Assembly (NCBI GenBank): GCA_003249035.1
Contig: QBMK01000006.1
Coordinates: forward strand, 62,001-126,000
Source of the DNA: Pseudanabaena sp.
GTDB taxonomy: Bacteria > Cyanobacteriota > Cyanobacteriia > Pseudanabaenales > Pseudanabaenaceae
Length of the DNA stretch: 64,000 bases
Direction: 5' to 3'
A program made the position numbers and the translations under genes. Below are positions 15,935 through 26,057 of the stretch, one piece after another. A model generated the notes under the pieces. The model was not told the DNA's origin. It saw only the letters and a list, made by a program, of their open reading frames with translations, and searched no databases. Positions within the stretch are counted from its first letter, which is position 1. Each line of letters starts with the position of its first letter.

Positions 15935-16510
15935 TCAAGGGTTGACTTCTTGTTCGCTCCAATTTCCTTGCTCATCGCGTAGATATATCCAGCGATTTTG
16001 GGGCGTTCCGCGTAATTCGAGGCGATCACATTCGATGGGATTTAGCAAAAGCAAACAAAAAGTATCAAGTGGTTGATCGGGATTGGGTGGCGCTATTTCT
16101 AAAAAATCAACTTTTGGTTCCCTTGGATGCGCCCATGCAAACTGCATTCTAGCGGGTTCTGAGAGAGTCTTCCATGCAGCCGATCGCACTGTTTGTAATT
16201 CTAAATCCGAAAATTCACTATCAATTAATATTAGTTTGCCAAAAATCCGAAATTGTGATCGCGTTTTCGTGAAATACCAACTCACTTCCGCCCAAGGGTT
16301 TGCAGCAATTTGCTCGATCTTTTGACTGCGGGAATCGGCAACAATTTTTAGGCAATCTGGAAAGCGATCGCTATTTTCGAGAAAGCCTCGAAATACGACA
16401 GTGCGATTGCGTGGGCGCTGATCTAAGTCAATCGTGGCAAGTTGTAAAAATCTTGCTTCTGGTTGGTTGCGGTGCTGATGTAAACTTCGAGCTAGATGCG
16501 ATCGCCACAT
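15935..16510 (-). CDS. PPOX-type FMN flavoprotein, Npun_F5749 family
   Basis: A 191-residue cytoplasmic protein of the pyridoxamine-phosphate-oxidase split-barrel fold. Features are FLQLATIDLDQRPRNRTVVFRGF at the N-terminus, SRSQKIEQIAANPWAEVSWYF with the expected FMN-contacting residues, and the C-terminal CDRLELRGTPQNRWIY. The cyanobacterial family has no assigned substrate; some related proteins oxidise pyridoxamine phosphate. Its ATG (complement of 16508-16510) is the outermost triplet of a 59-base perfect palindrome shared with the divergent gene. Confidence 0.88.
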   Translation of the reverse strand: MWRSHLARSLHQHRNQPEARFLQLATIDLDQRPRNRTVVFRGFLENSDRFPDCLKIVADSRSQKIEQIAANPWAEVSWYFTKTRSQFRIFGKLILIDSEFSDLELQTVRSAAWKTLSEPARMQFAWAHPREPKVDFLEIAPPNPDQPLDTFCLLLLNPIECDRLELRGTPQNRWIYLRDEQGNWSEQEVNP

Positions 16511-16566
16511 AAAACCATTTAGAATAAAGTTGCGCAGAGCGCAACTTTATTCTAAATGGTTTTATG
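16508..16566. repeat. Perfect 28-bp-arm palindrome holding both divergent start codons
   Basis: Left arm 16508-16535 and right arm 16539-16566 are exact complements around AGA. The outer tip is CATAAAACC/GGTTTTATG, so the arms supply ATG start codons to both flanking genes. The inner core is GCGC-AGA-GCGC. It belongs to the palindrome family at 189, 23485, 58394 and others. Confidence 0.85.
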
Positions 16567-18591
16567 TCGAATTTGTGGATTGAGGGTGGTAGTAAGAGCG
16601 GCAAGACTGAGCGAATAGTTCAGCGATATTGTGAATGGACTGAAACGGATTTTGCGTACCAGTCTAATCCTCAAGCGGCTTCCCAAAAAGTTTTAGTTCT
16701 TACCGTCGATTCTCAACAACGTCGGGAACTTAGCGATCGCCTGATGATCGCCACCCACGGCAGCTATCCCGTCACCGCTGTCACACCACTAAGTTTTTTC
16801 CGTGATGAAGTGCGCTTGTTTTGGACATTATTAGTTAAAAAGCTCAATCTAAAAGCACAGTTCCCTTTGCTCCTCAGAGTTGAGAATGAGCAGGAACTCG
16901 CTAACAAACTCTGGAAAAATCGCATCGAAACAGAAACCTTACAAATGGAAGGTATTGGGCGCGATCGCCTTGTCCGCAGATTATTAGATTTGTTTCTATT
17001 AGCTGCCTATGGTGGTCGCGAGATTACCGAAATTCCAGCGATTTTAAATACTGGTATCGAGACGAATATTCCAGAAAACTCGGAAGGTACTGAGAGCAAT
17101 ATATTAGAACAATGGCAAGAAATTGGTGAAGCTTTACAAGAATGGCGCAATTATTGTTGGGAACGGGGCTTGCTCACCTATGGCATTATTACGGATTTGT
17201 TTGCCCATTATTTACTTCCTAATCCTCAATATCAACGCAAACTGAAGGAAAGATTTCGATATATTATCGTCGATCGCGCTGATGAGATGCCTGCGATCGC
17301 CTGTGATTTATGCAAGTTTCTGCTTAAAAATAATGCGATCGGCATGTTTACATTTAATCCTGACGGATCGGCAAGATTAGGGTTAGGTGGCGATCCTGAA
17401 TATTGGCGATCGCTCAAATCTGAATGCGAAATCATAAGTTTACCCCATGCTAGTCATACTTTGGGAACTGAAATCGCTGAATCAGTTCTGCAAGTTGTCA
17501 GCGAACCGATTTTACAATTTATCGAACCCTACAACACGATTAAATCGATAGAATCTGTTTCTCGAGCTAAATTATTTCGTAATGTTGCCGAAACAATTGC
17601 CGAAGCGATCTCATCGGGCGAAATCAAAGCCAACGAGATCGCCATTATTGCCCCTGGATTAGATAATATTGCCAACTATGCGATCGCTGAAATTCTGATC
17701 AAAAAGAATATTAATATTACTCCCCTCAACGATCAACGCCCATTGTCTTATTCTGCTCAAGTGCGATCGCTACTGACCCTAATCACATTAGTCTACCCAA
17801 ACCTTGGGCAGCTCGTGAGCCGCGATCATATTGCCGAAATGTTAGTGGTGCTTACGGAAGCGATCGATCCTGTACGCGCTGGAATGCTATCTGACTATTG
17901 CTTTGCTAGACATCCAGAAAATCCAAAATTGCTGGAGGCGGAAACCTATAACCAATGGAATCGCCTAGGCTATGAAGCGACTCAAGCCTATGAAAAATTG
18001 CGTCAATGGATAGAACAACAATCGCCCAAGGATGCGCCATTGCTATTTGTTGATCGCGCTATTCAGGCTTTCTTTAAACCACGTAAACTCAGTTACGAAC
18101 ATACTTCTACCTTGCAATCATTAATTGAGACTGCTCAATATTATTGGCAATTGGGATATCGCCTCGATCTTGAAGATGCTGTCATTCTCGAAAATTTTAT
18201 TCAACTGATCCGGCAAGGCACTGTCACTGCAAATCCCTATGCGCCTAATCAACCTGAAGATAGCGTTGTCCTCGCGACAATTATCCAATATCGTATGGCA
18301 AGGCGATCGCATCGTTGGCAATTTTGGTTAGATGCTAGTTCCGATCTGTGGTTGCAGGGTGGAGCTGCTTCTCTATTCGGTGCGCCACTTTTCCTAAAAA
18401 GCTGGAATGGCACATTATGGACAATCGAAAATCAGCGTGATGCCGATATGCAACGTTTACAAAGGTTGCTTAGGGATTTGCTCGATCGCACTAGCGATCG
18501 TTTATATCTCTGTCATAGTGAACTCAGCACCAATGGACAACTCCAAAATGGCGTATTAATTCCATTAATTGAGATTAGTACTGCAAACTAA
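16564..18591 (+). CDS. UvrD/RecB-like superfamily 1 ATPase (helicase-like), cyanobacterial
   Basis: A 675-residue protein. The Walker A motif is GGSKSGKTE at residues 8-16, the Walker B-like segment is YIIVDRADEMP at about 236-246, and a motif-VI-like segment RLYLCHSELSTNGQ lies near the C-terminus. This layout resembles a UvrD/PcrA/RecB helicase core. The classical DExx box is replaced by DRADE and no nuclease domain is seen, so helicase activity is unproven. Cyanobacterial homologues are usually annotated as recombinase-family proteins. The ATG lies in the palindrome at 16508-16566. Confidence 0.7.
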   Translation: MSNLWIEGGSKSGKTERIVQRYCEWTETDFAYQSNPQAASQKVLVLTVDSQQRRELSDRLMIATHGSYPVTAVTPLSFFRDEVRLFWTLLVKKLNLKAQFPLLLRVENEQELANKLWKNRIETETLQMEGIGRDRLVRRLLDLFLLAAYGGREITEIPAILNTGIETNIPENSEGTESNILEQWQEIGEALQEWRNYCWERGLLTYGIITDLFAHYLLPNPQYQRKLKERFRYIIVDRADEMPAIACDLCKFLLKNNAIGMFTFNPDGSARLGLGGDPEYWRSLKSECEIISLPHASHTLGTEIAESVLQVVSEPILQFIEPYNTIKSIESVSRAKLFRNVAETIAEAISSGEIKANEIAIIAPGLDNIANYAIAEILIKKNINITPLNDQRPLSYSAQVRSLLTLITLVYPNLGQLVSRDHIAEMLVVLTEAIDPVRAGMLSDYCFARHPENPKLLEAETYNQWNRLGYEATQAYEKLRQWIEQQSPKDAPLLFVDRAIQAFFKPRKLSYEHTSTLQSLIETAQYYWQLGYRLDLEDAVILENFIQLIRQGTVTANPYAPNQPEDSVVLATIIQYRMARRSHRWQFWLDASSDLWLQGGAASLFGAPLFLKSWNGTLWTIENQRDADMQRLQRLLRDLLDRTSDRLYLCHSELSTNGQLQNGVLIPLIEISTAN

Positions 18592-18633
18592 GGCTCAGTT
18601 CTAAAGCAGATCCGCGCTTCGCATGATGTTTCT

Positions 18634-19356
18634 TTAGAAATGTTTACTGATTTCATGGGTTTGTAAATCCAGCATTTCTCTCTGGACATTCATCCCAATA
18701 TCTAATGTGTCATTCAACATTGAACTATATTGATCGGCTTGATTTTGCACCTTTATAGATTCTAATGCGATCATATTTTGCTCAATATTGGCAAAAAGCT
18801 GACGATGACTACTTAAAAAACTACGATGCTCTCGGAGGATTTTTTCAGTAGTCAAGCCGCAAATTAAACTATCTCGAGTTAGCTCAAGCGCTTGCAGTAT
18901 ATCTTCGCGATGGCTGAGATTCGCAGATTGATTGCCGACAGACTTTAAGCGATTGCAAATATCGACAGCAACAATTACTTGATTATATTTATCTACTTCA
19001 TCGAGAAGATTTGATAAACAAGCCATTTTCTTAGCTATCGTCCAGGCAAATAGGTTCCAACCAGCAAACAGGATTAATGCAAATGAGAATACAAAAACAG
19101 CAAATCCAACTTGATCTTGAAGATTATCTACGGGTCTACCGAGAGATTGAAAGACTAAAATGCTAATCGGTAAGCTGAAAATCGAAATCAAGAACAGAGC
19201 AATAGCTTCGCTCAATAAAAAAGGAGCTAAGCATTGCGTTTTTTTTAGTATGGAAATTCTGTAAGCGCTTCCTATAAATAAAAGGCTAATTTCTCTTCCC
19301 GTTACTCTTTCTAGATCTTGTTCTGTGATCTGCAAATTCCTGATATCAGATTGCAT
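18634..19356 (-). CDS. Hypothetical protein with two membrane helices
   Basis: A 240-residue protein. Two strongly hydrophobic segments (about residues 45-70 and 85-110) are followed by a long, helix-prone cytoplasmic part rich in Leu, Glu and Gln. There are no recognisable catalytic motifs. It lies 21 bases downstream of another membrane-protein gene (19378-20136) on the same strand, so the two probably form an operon and may work together. Function unknown. Confidence 0.7.
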   Translation of the reverse strand: MQSDIRNLQITEQDLERVTGREISLLFIGSAYRISILKKTQCLAPFLLSEAIALFLISIFSLPISILVFQSLGRPVDNLQDQVGFAVFVFSFALILFAGWNLFAWTIAKKMACLSNLLDEVDKYNQVIVAVDICNRLKSVGNQSANLSHREDILQALELTRDSLICGLTTEKILREHRSFLSSHRQLFANIEQNMIALESIKVQNQADQYSSMLNDTLDIGMNVQREMLDLQTHEISKHF

Positions 19357-19377
19357 GGTTGTTCTATAAGCTCAGAT

Positions 19378-20136
19378 TTATTGGGTAAACATATGCTTGA
19401 CCGCATTCCAGACCGCTAGATAGAAATTTCCTTCGCGAGGACGAAAAAGATCGAATTTAGAGCCAAAGGACCCAAAAAATGGTCTGAGAGTCCAAGCCAT
19501 CTGGCTGCCAACAAAAGCATAAAGCCCAAGCCAAAACTTCAAAATAGATATACGAACTTTGCGGTTTTTGTCAGCTAAAGTATCTGCTCTCGCTAAAGCA
19601 TCAGCTAATGGAAGAAGTTCAACTTTTGGAAGTAAAACTTGATAGAGAAAATAAACTCCAATAAGTCCTGTCAATGTAAATATAGCAACATTTAACAGTA
19701 GGAAGAAGAAATAGTTGTCTGTGGTAATCAAGAAGAACAAGGTAACAGGAGAAAAGCCAAACAGCAATGTACTGGTGATTGTCACGGCACAAAGTAAAAT
19801 TGCGGCATATTGGTCTAAACGAGTTTTCGCCCCGAAGTAAACATTAAAGAAGTAAAGTGCTGGCAAGCAGATTGCTAAGGTGATTAGAAATAAAAATGGC
19901 AATTTGGCTGCCGAAGATAAAACCTGCATCCAAGAACTAACAGCGCCGATCAATCCGCCATAAATCGCTAAAAAAATAGAGCTGCAGATTAGCAAGCCCA
20001 CTATTTTAGTGTTGATTTTGATGCCGTCATAGATTTCTTGAATGAACCGATCGCGATCGCTAAGTAAATCAATAAGAACTGAAAAAAATGGCATAAAGTT
20101 TTGAGGACTGAAGTTAAACTTGATAACTCTGGACAT
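19378..20136 (-). CDS. Six-helix membrane protein, unknown function
   Basis: A 252-residue integral membrane protein with about six hydrophobic segments between residues 45 and 235. The N-terminal FFSVLIDLLSDRDRFIQEI and the C-terminal WTLRPFFG motif recall a family annotated in databases as actin-binding WH2-domain-like. That name is not informative in bacteria. First gene of a pair with 18634-19356. The hairpin at 20173 separates it from the mannosidase pseudogene. Confidence 0.7.
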   Translation of the reverse strand: MSRVIKFNFSPQNFMPFFSVLIDLLSDRDRFIQEIYDGIKINTKIVGLLICSSIFLAIYGGLIGAVSSWMQVLSSAAKLPFLFLITLAICLPALYFFNVYFGAKTRLDQYAAILLCAVTITSTLLFGFSPVTLFFLITTDNYFFFLLLNVAIFTLTGLIGVYFLYQVLLPKVELLPLADALARADTLADKNRKVRISILKFWLGLYAFVGSQMAWTLRPFFGSFGSKFDLFRPREGNFYLAVWNAVKHMFTQ

Positions 20137-20172
20137 TTTTTGATCTGTAAATGTTCCTTAAGTTATAGCTCC

Positions 20173-20211
20173 AAGAAATGAATAGCGGCTTCGAGCCGCT
20201 ATTCATTTCTT
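20173..20211 (-). terminator. Hairpin after the mannosidase reading frame
   Basis: Perfect 18-base arms (AAGAAATGAATAGCGGCT and complement) around TCG. It starts at the stop codon of the minus-strand mannosidase frame and leads towards the next gene. Probable terminator. Confidence 0.75.
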
Positions 20212-20213
20212 TT

Positions 20214-23200
20214 TTATTTGTGTAGCCAGAAAAAAGTTTTAATTTCATAGGGCTTAAATATAACTTGTAAGTGATTTGAAGCACCTTTAACTATGGTCAG
20301 TAGAGTATTCTTGATTTCCATCAAATCGCATTCCCAAACATTCTCTGCTTGCAATAAATCGAGTGAGATCTCAATTTCAGTTTCAGTTTCTTTGCCATGA
20401 GCTTCATAAAAACGTATAACCCAGCCTGAATGATCCTGAGATCGCTTAAATGCTGAAAGAATAATATTGGGAGCAGAAACTTGTAAAAAACTTTGTTGCT
20501 TGATTGGAATTGGTAAATTTGGAATTGGGGAATGTTGCAAAACAATTAGATTGTTTAACTCTTGAGCCAGTTGAACAATATTTGCTTCACGCCAATCACC
20601 TTGATGGGGAACTAAGCGATAGGTAAATTCATGATGACCGCGATCGCTATGTGGACTGGGCCAGTTAGGACTACGCAGCAAAGTTAAGCGTAAACAGCCA
20701 GGTTTTGCATCATAGCCATACTTACTGTCATTGAGAACCGCTAAACCTAGAGAATGTTGTTTCTCCTGCGGAGAAACAACATTCTCCGAAGATATATCTG
20801 CCCAATATTGGGCAGGGACTTCCCATTTTGCTTTTGCTTCGGGTGTTTCGCCAAGCGTACTACGCTGAATCGTTCCCATTGGAATTTCGTAAGTAGCATA
20901 GGGCGATCGCCAATTTACAGGAAAGGCTACTTTGACTAAGGTATATTCCTCTTGCCAATCAACCCAATTCTTAACAGTAATAAATGGCTCAAAGGCTGAT
21001 AGTTGAATCTCTTGGATAAAGGCTGAATTACGGAACTTTTGGACAGTGCGGACTGATACTTGGAGGCTTCTATTGCTAGAAATCTCAACTGATTCGAGCG
21101 TTGTCGATTCTAATTTTTTACTTTCATAATTTGGATCAATATTCCATGCATCCCAATATTCTCCCTTGTCTTCAAAAAACTGGAGGGTACTAGGTGATTG
21201 CAAGATCGCTTTTTGCGATCGCTTGTCAAATACTTGCGCGATTGCCCCCGTTTTAAGGTCAATCTCGACTTTAAGATATCTATTCTCTATATAAAACTTT
21301 TCACTATCAGAAATAATACTTAAAGGATCATTTGTCTCGGAAATTTCTACAGATTCTATCTCTGTAAATCCAAAGCTAGGAATATTCGCTAACCAACAGA
21401 ATGAACCGTCTGGCTTTTTGACTAACTGCGATCGCTGCCAGTTGAGAAAATTCCATGCTTGCAAATTAGTGTTTTCTTGTATGCCATAAGGGAGAAGGCG
21501 ATCGCAAACTTCTCTTACCTCAGTCCAAGTGCGATCGGCATCGTCAAACACATCGCTAATCGATGTTCCAGGCAAAATATCATGAAACTGATTAAGTAAT
21601 AATCCTTGCCAAGCATTCTCTAATTGAGTTTGAGGATACTGAATATTTGCAATTAAAGTTGCGATCGCGCTATATTTTTCGGCGTTACCGATTAGAACTT
21701 CGACTTGGCGATTTTGGCGTTTTTGTTAGGCTTTGGAGGTAAATGTGCCGCGATGAAATTCTAAATAGAGTTCATCCTGCCAAATTGGTATATTTGCGGG
21801 CGATTTCTCTTTGAGATTTAATAGGAAATCCTCTAAACTGCTGGGCTGCATCTTAAAGAAGATTGGTGAATCCGCCCACTTGCGTCCCATGTCAAGCATG
21901 TCCGCAGTTGGTCCCCCACCATGATCGCCAACACCATAGAGCCAAGCAGTCTCAGGAATATCGTGTTTTTCTTCTTGAGTAGCGAGATATTTTGCAATCG
22001 CAACTGGTTCTAGTCCCAGACCAATCTCATTACTAAAATAAGTAAAGATCCGACTTCCATCCACACCTTCCCACCAAAAAATTTGATGCGGAAATTTGTT
22101 AGTGTCATTCCACATTAGTTTTTGCGTAACAAATGCTTCAAAGCCACTTTTTAAAAGGATCTGCGGCATTTGCCAATGAAACCCAAAGGTGTCTGGCAAC
22201 CATGCAATTTTGACATCTTTATTAAATTTCTCTCGAAAATATTCTTGACCATAGAGAATTTGTCTAATTAAAGACTCTCCGCTCGGCAAGTTCCCATCTG
22301 GCTCCACCCACATGCCTCCGATCAGTTCCCATTTACCCTCGGCTACGGCTGATTGAATACGGGTAAATAATTGAGGGTATTCGCGTTCCATCCATTGATA
22401 AGAGATTGCCGTACTTTGATTGAAAATCAATTCTGGGTAACGCTCTTGGAGGTTTAAAGCCGATGCAAATGTTCGTTGCATGGCATTTTTAGTTTCTGCG
22501 ATCGCCCATAACCAAGCCACATCAATATGCGAATTCCCCAACATATAAATCTGTCGCTGTTTAAGGAATTCGCTATATTGCAGAAGAGGCTTGCGGATTT
22601 CCGCTAGCTGCTCAAAGAAGCTTTCACTTGTAATCGATTCCGACATTGCAAATAGATTAATTAATCTATTTGCGGCATTTTCAAGAGGTTGTAGATCAAC
22701 TTGATGCCTAGTAAAAATTGGAATATAAGTCTGGAGAATTTCTAATTCGATCGCTAACTGATCAGGATCGCATGGTTGATGAGAATATTCAAAGACTAAT
22801 TCCGAAAGTTGTAATGCACCTATATCGTGTTTAGGACTATTTAGCTTGATTTCTAGGATGAATTCCTCAAGAGGTTCCGCATCGTCTGTTAATAAAATCC
22901 GACATTTTTGATCGAATAAATCACCTTCTTGGACTTTATTGCCATTTATCCACACCTCGCAAATATCCACCCACCATATTAGATTTAGCCGAATAGTGGA
23001 GCCATTGATCGATAAGCCAGCGTAGCGCTCTGGTACTTGCCAAACTTGCTTTAGATGAATGTTTTCTTCGCATTGCAAGAAAGCTACCATCGGCTTATTT
23101 TGCTTAGAGTTTACCGTTGGTAAAGTGTCCCAAGCTTCTTGTTCATTTTCTCTTTGCCAGTTGCTGAGTATAGATAAACGCGATCGCGATTTTAATTGCT

Positions 23201-23237
23201 CGATAACCGTATTCAGATTTTTTACTAAATCAAGCAT
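20214..23237 (-). pseudogene. Alpha-mannosidase (GH38) interrupted by one in-frame stop
   Basis: The frame from 23237 to 20214 has 1007 sense positions except for one TAA at 21726-21728 (codon 504). Codons on both sides stay in the same frame. The N-terminal half carries the GH38 catalytic signatures NSHIDVAW (Zn His/Asp), WLPDTFGFHW (nucleophile Asp) and GVGDHGGGPT. The region just after the stop continues QKRQNRQVEVL and reaches NQFHDILPGTS, whose His completes the Zn site. The remaining half is the beta-rich C-terminal domain. Neither fragment has the full metal site, so a single nonsense mutation (or a sequencing error, or readthrough) inactivates the enzyme, which would trim alpha-mannosides. 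Confidence 0.88.
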
Positions 23238-23354
23238 TATCTCCGTATCTCCAAGTTCGAGTTAACTGTTACTTAAAACAGTTTACTCATCTAAATACGA
23301 TCCATTAACCCCTTTAGCTCTATTTCCATATCATGAGGCTTGTCTGCGATAGTA

Positions 23355-23457
23355 ATACCAAAACACAAAATGGCTACGCCATTTTGTGTTTTTAAAACCC
23401 TTACTGGGTTTGGTTTTCAATTAACAAAAGTGTCGTCATACTTTTGTTAATTGGTAT
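23355..23457 (+). repeat. 103-bp two-hairpin repeat, copy 1
   Basis: Bounded by ATACCAA and TTGGTAT. Hairpin A pairs ACACAAAATGGC with its complement; hairpin B pairs AATTAACAAAAG with its complement. Between them is TTTAAAACCCTTACTGGGTT. Two further 103-bp copies are at 32221-32323 and, inverted, at 38086-38188. Confidence 0.8.
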
Positions 23458-23484
23458 AGCTATAGCCATTGTAGTTAAGACATA

Positions 23485-23535
23485 AAACCCAAAATAGAGT
23501 TGCGGCGCAAAGCGCCTCAACTCTATTTTGGGTTT
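23485..23535. repeat. Palindrome, CATAAAACCC-tip family
   Basis: Arms AAACCCAAAATAGAGTTG and complement flank the core CGGCGCAAAGCGCCT. The left flank reads CATAAAACCC (23481-23490), the family tip. Confidence 0.75.
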
Positions 23536-23686
23536 GGGGTTTTGTCCTAACGTCTTTGACTATAGCTAAATTACTGGCTTATCACCAGCATGATCGCTTA
23601 AGAATTTCTTGCAAAAAAATACGTCTCACCTATTGACTTGAAAGCAAAAAATATTAAGGTGTCCGTTTTATTAGATTTTTTAACCA

Positions 23687-23727
23687 AAAAAAGAAGAGGA
23701 CGCGCTTAGCGCGTCCTCTTCTTTTTT
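23687..23727 (-). terminator. Terminator after the HU gene
   Basis: Perfect 19-base arms (AAAAAAGAAGAGGACGCGC and complement) around TTA, starting five bases past the HU stop. The T-run on the minus strand makes it a strong intrinsic terminator. Confidence 0.85.
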
Positions 23728-23732
23728 AAGAA

Positions 23733-24032
23733 TTAGTCAGAAGGAGGGCTGACTTGTTCTTTGAAAGATTTACCTGCAGAGAAGGCCGGAACCTTAGTTG
23801 CAGGGATTTCCATCTTTTCACCAGTCTTTGGGTTGCGACCTTCACGGGCTTTGCGATCGCGAGCTTCAAAAGAACCGAAGCCAACCAAAGTTACTTTTTC
23901 GTCATTAGCAACTGTCTCGATGATTACTTCAAGTGTTGCTGAAAGAACTTCGTCGGCAGTCTTTTTATTGACTGACAAGCCCTTTTCGGCAGTTTTTTTA
24001 GCAATAGCATCAACTAGTTCACCTTTGTTCAT
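23733..24032 (-). CDS. hup: HU-family DNA-binding protein
   Basis: A 99-residue nucleoid protein, dimeric and non-specifically DNA-binding. The N-terminal MNKGELVDAIAKKT helix, the GFGSFEARDRKAREGRNPKTGE DNA-binding arm (split here as GFGSFEARDRKAREG and RNPKTGE) and the KVPAFSAGKSFKEQV end are diagnostic. Slightly longer than the usual 90 residues because of a SPPSD tail. It is monocistronic, with a strong terminator and a long upstream region. Confidence 0.97.
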   Translation of the reverse strand: MNKGELVDAIAKKTAEKGLSVNKKTADEVLSATLEVIIETVANDEKVTLVGFGSFEARDRKAREGRNPKTGEKMEIPATKVPAFSAGKSFKEQVSPPSD

Positions 24033-24551
24033 AGGTTTCCCCTTATATATAGATGATTTGTGAGTATGAGTTTAATGTCAAAGAAATATTTGTGCGATCG
24101 CTTTTTTTGAAAGCCGCACTGACTATGACTTCTGTTTGATCATTCTAATAGCAACTTGCCACTTGTGTATATACACAACGGTTAATTTATATGGATTTGA
24201 GCAGTTTTTTTTAAATACTTATTAAGACAATTCTTGATTGAATCTCTAAAAAGCTCTGTCTGCAAGGGTTTCAGGATTCAGATTCGAAGCGTAAGTAGTG
24301 TAACGCATACAGGGTAAGCAGTTCACAAAAGTTTAAATTATCCTGACAAATTCCTGAATTTTGAGGATCCCCCCCCGCTACTAAGACCGTCAAAACAAGC
24401 GCAATGCATTCCTTTTGATGGATTCTTACTCACTTTGTTGGCAATGATTCAAAATTCTGGTTTTTGATCAAGATAATATTGTTAATAATTCTTTGCATTT
24501 TCGCAAACAACCTTTGCAATCAAACTTCGTAACCGCCTCTAAATCCAAAAT
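24033..24551. other. Intergenic region upstream of HU and EamA genes
   Basis: About 520 AT-rich bases between divergent genes, so promoters for both should lie here. A run of eight or more C occurs near 24370. No coding sequence, tRNA or structured RNA was recognised. Confidence 0.5.
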
Positions 24552-25613
24552 ATGCAGTCCTCTCCCCCATCCAGCAACTCAGAGTTAACCCGTCAATCTC
24601 CATTAATAATTGCGCCATTTTTCCTTTGGGGCACTGCGATGGTTGTGATGAAAGCATTATTGCCTCAGACGAGTCCAATGTTTATGGCGACAGTACGCTT
24701 GATTCCCGCAGGAATATTGCTGGTTTTAGGCGCGGCTTATTTTGGTAGACAACAACCCAGAGGTTGGCAAGCATGGTTATGGATTAGTTTGTTTGCATTA
24801 GTTGATGGCACAATGTTTCAGGGCTTTTTGGCACAGGGACTAGTGCGAACCAATGCGGGACTTGGCTCATTACTGATCGATTCTCAACCACTTGCTGTAG
24901 CGGTGATGGCTGCAGTTTTATACAAAGAGAGAATTGGAATCGGCGCAACGCTTGGACTGTTCGTTGGCATAGTGGGCATTGGGCTAATTGGGTTGCCATC
25001 GGAATTGATGACAGCTTTACTATCAGGAGATTTTGCAACAGTTATAGAAGCAGGTGTATTTACTCTTGGTGAATGGTTTATGCTTGGCGCATCATTATCA
25101 ATGGCGATCGGTACGATTTTGATTCGTCCTGTGGTGCGCTATGCCGATCCCGTCATGGCAACGGGTTGGCACATGATTATTGGGGGGGTGCCTTTACTAC
25201 TAATCTCCAATCAGATCGAGCAACAGCAATGGCAAGATCTGAGCGCTTGGGGTTGGCTAGGGATGGCATATATGGCAATTATGGGCAGCGCGATCGCCTA
25301 TGGATTATTTTTCTTTTTTGCTTCATCAGGTAGCTTGACCACATTAAGCGCCTTGACCTTCTCGACGCCAGTCTTTGCACTCATGTTTAGCAGTCTCTTT
25401 TTAGGCGAGAACTTAACTCTAACGCAATGGATTGGAGTAATTTTGACTTTGAGCAGTATTTATCTTGTTAGTATGCGCGGTTCGGGACAAGATATTGATG
25501 AGAAACCCCTAGAATCCGAAAGCAACATTTTGACTGCTGCTGAGCAAGTCGCGATAAGTTCGGCTATGCCAGTTTTGCAAAACCCTATAAACGAATCGGG
25601 AGTTCGAGATTAG
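24552..25613 (+). CDS. EamA/DMT-superfamily transporter
   Basis: A 353-residue protein with about ten hydrophobic helices forming two EamA repeats (about residues 15-145 and 170-300), ending in a polar tail of about 50 residues. The FFLWGTAMVVMK start and the FTFSTPVFALMFSSLFLGE motif of the second repeat are typical. DMT transporters export or import small metabolites; the substrate is not predictable. Monocistronic, followed by the palindrome at 25685. Confidence 0.9.
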   Translation: MQSSPPSSNSELTRQSPLIIAPFFLWGTAMVVMKALLPQTSPMFMATVRLIPAGILLVLGAAYFGRQQPRGWQAWLWISLFALVDGTMFQGFLAQGLVRTNAGLGSLLIDSQPLAVAVMAAVLYKERIGIGATLGLFVGIVGIGLIGLPSELMTALLSGDFATVIEAGVFTLGEWFMLGASLSMAIGTILIRPVVRYADPVMATGWHMIIGGVPLLLISNQIEQQQWQDLSAWGWLGMAYMAIMGSAIAYGLFFFFASSGSLTTLSALTFSTPVFALMFSSLFLGENLTLTQWIGVILTLSSIYLVSMRGSGQDIDEKPLESESNILTAAEQVAISSAMPVLQNPINESGVRD

Positions 25614-26057
25614 TTGATAAGGTTTCGCGAACGAATCACCCAACATTTCTTTCGTATTAAGTAGCTCAGCATAATTAGAACCCAAACCCAGAAGTGTTAT
25701 TCGCTCGCTAAGCGGGCGAATAACACTTCTGGGTTTTAAGGGTACTTATACATAGCCTTACTTTTCACGTCATCTCTGAAATGCTTTCTAGACAAGAGTT
25801 TCAGGATAAAGTATATTTGCAATAAGTGTTACTTAATGACAATCAATAACGCTGGAATAAGGCTTGTGGCGGTTGGAATATTGGCGGTTATGCTGAAACA
25901 GCAAGATAACGGGAAAAGTAAGATACATAGCTACTTATCTAAAAGTTCTGAACTACAAAAATTTCAATACAAATATTTTTTATTTAAATTAAATTCTTTC
26001 ATTTAGATATGTGATGATTCTAAACAGTGTAGAAAATTGCAATTTCTTTCGTTTTCA
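25614..26057. other. Intergenic region before the GGDEF gene
   Basis: Holds the palindrome at 25685-25735. The rest is AT-rich with no coding potential that I could see. Confidence 0.5.
25685..25735. repeat. Palindrome with AACCCAGAAG tips
   Basis: Perfect 20-base arms (AACCCAGAAGTGTTATTCGC and complement) around TCGCTAAGCGG. It lies about 70 bases past the transporter stop and may terminate transcription. Confidence 0.75.

Larger units (their letters stand above)
23238..23686. other. Repeat-rich gap between HU and the mannosidase
   Basis: About 450 bases holding the 103-bp two-hairpin repeat (23355-23457) and the palindrome at 23485-23535. No coding sequence or tRNA was seen in the rest. 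Confidence 0.6.

Noticed and set aside
23355-23535. Possible CRISPR-like repeats formed by neighbouring hairpins
   Set aside because: The units are not regularly spaced direct repeats with unique spacers, and no cas gene is present; they are two different palindrome families.
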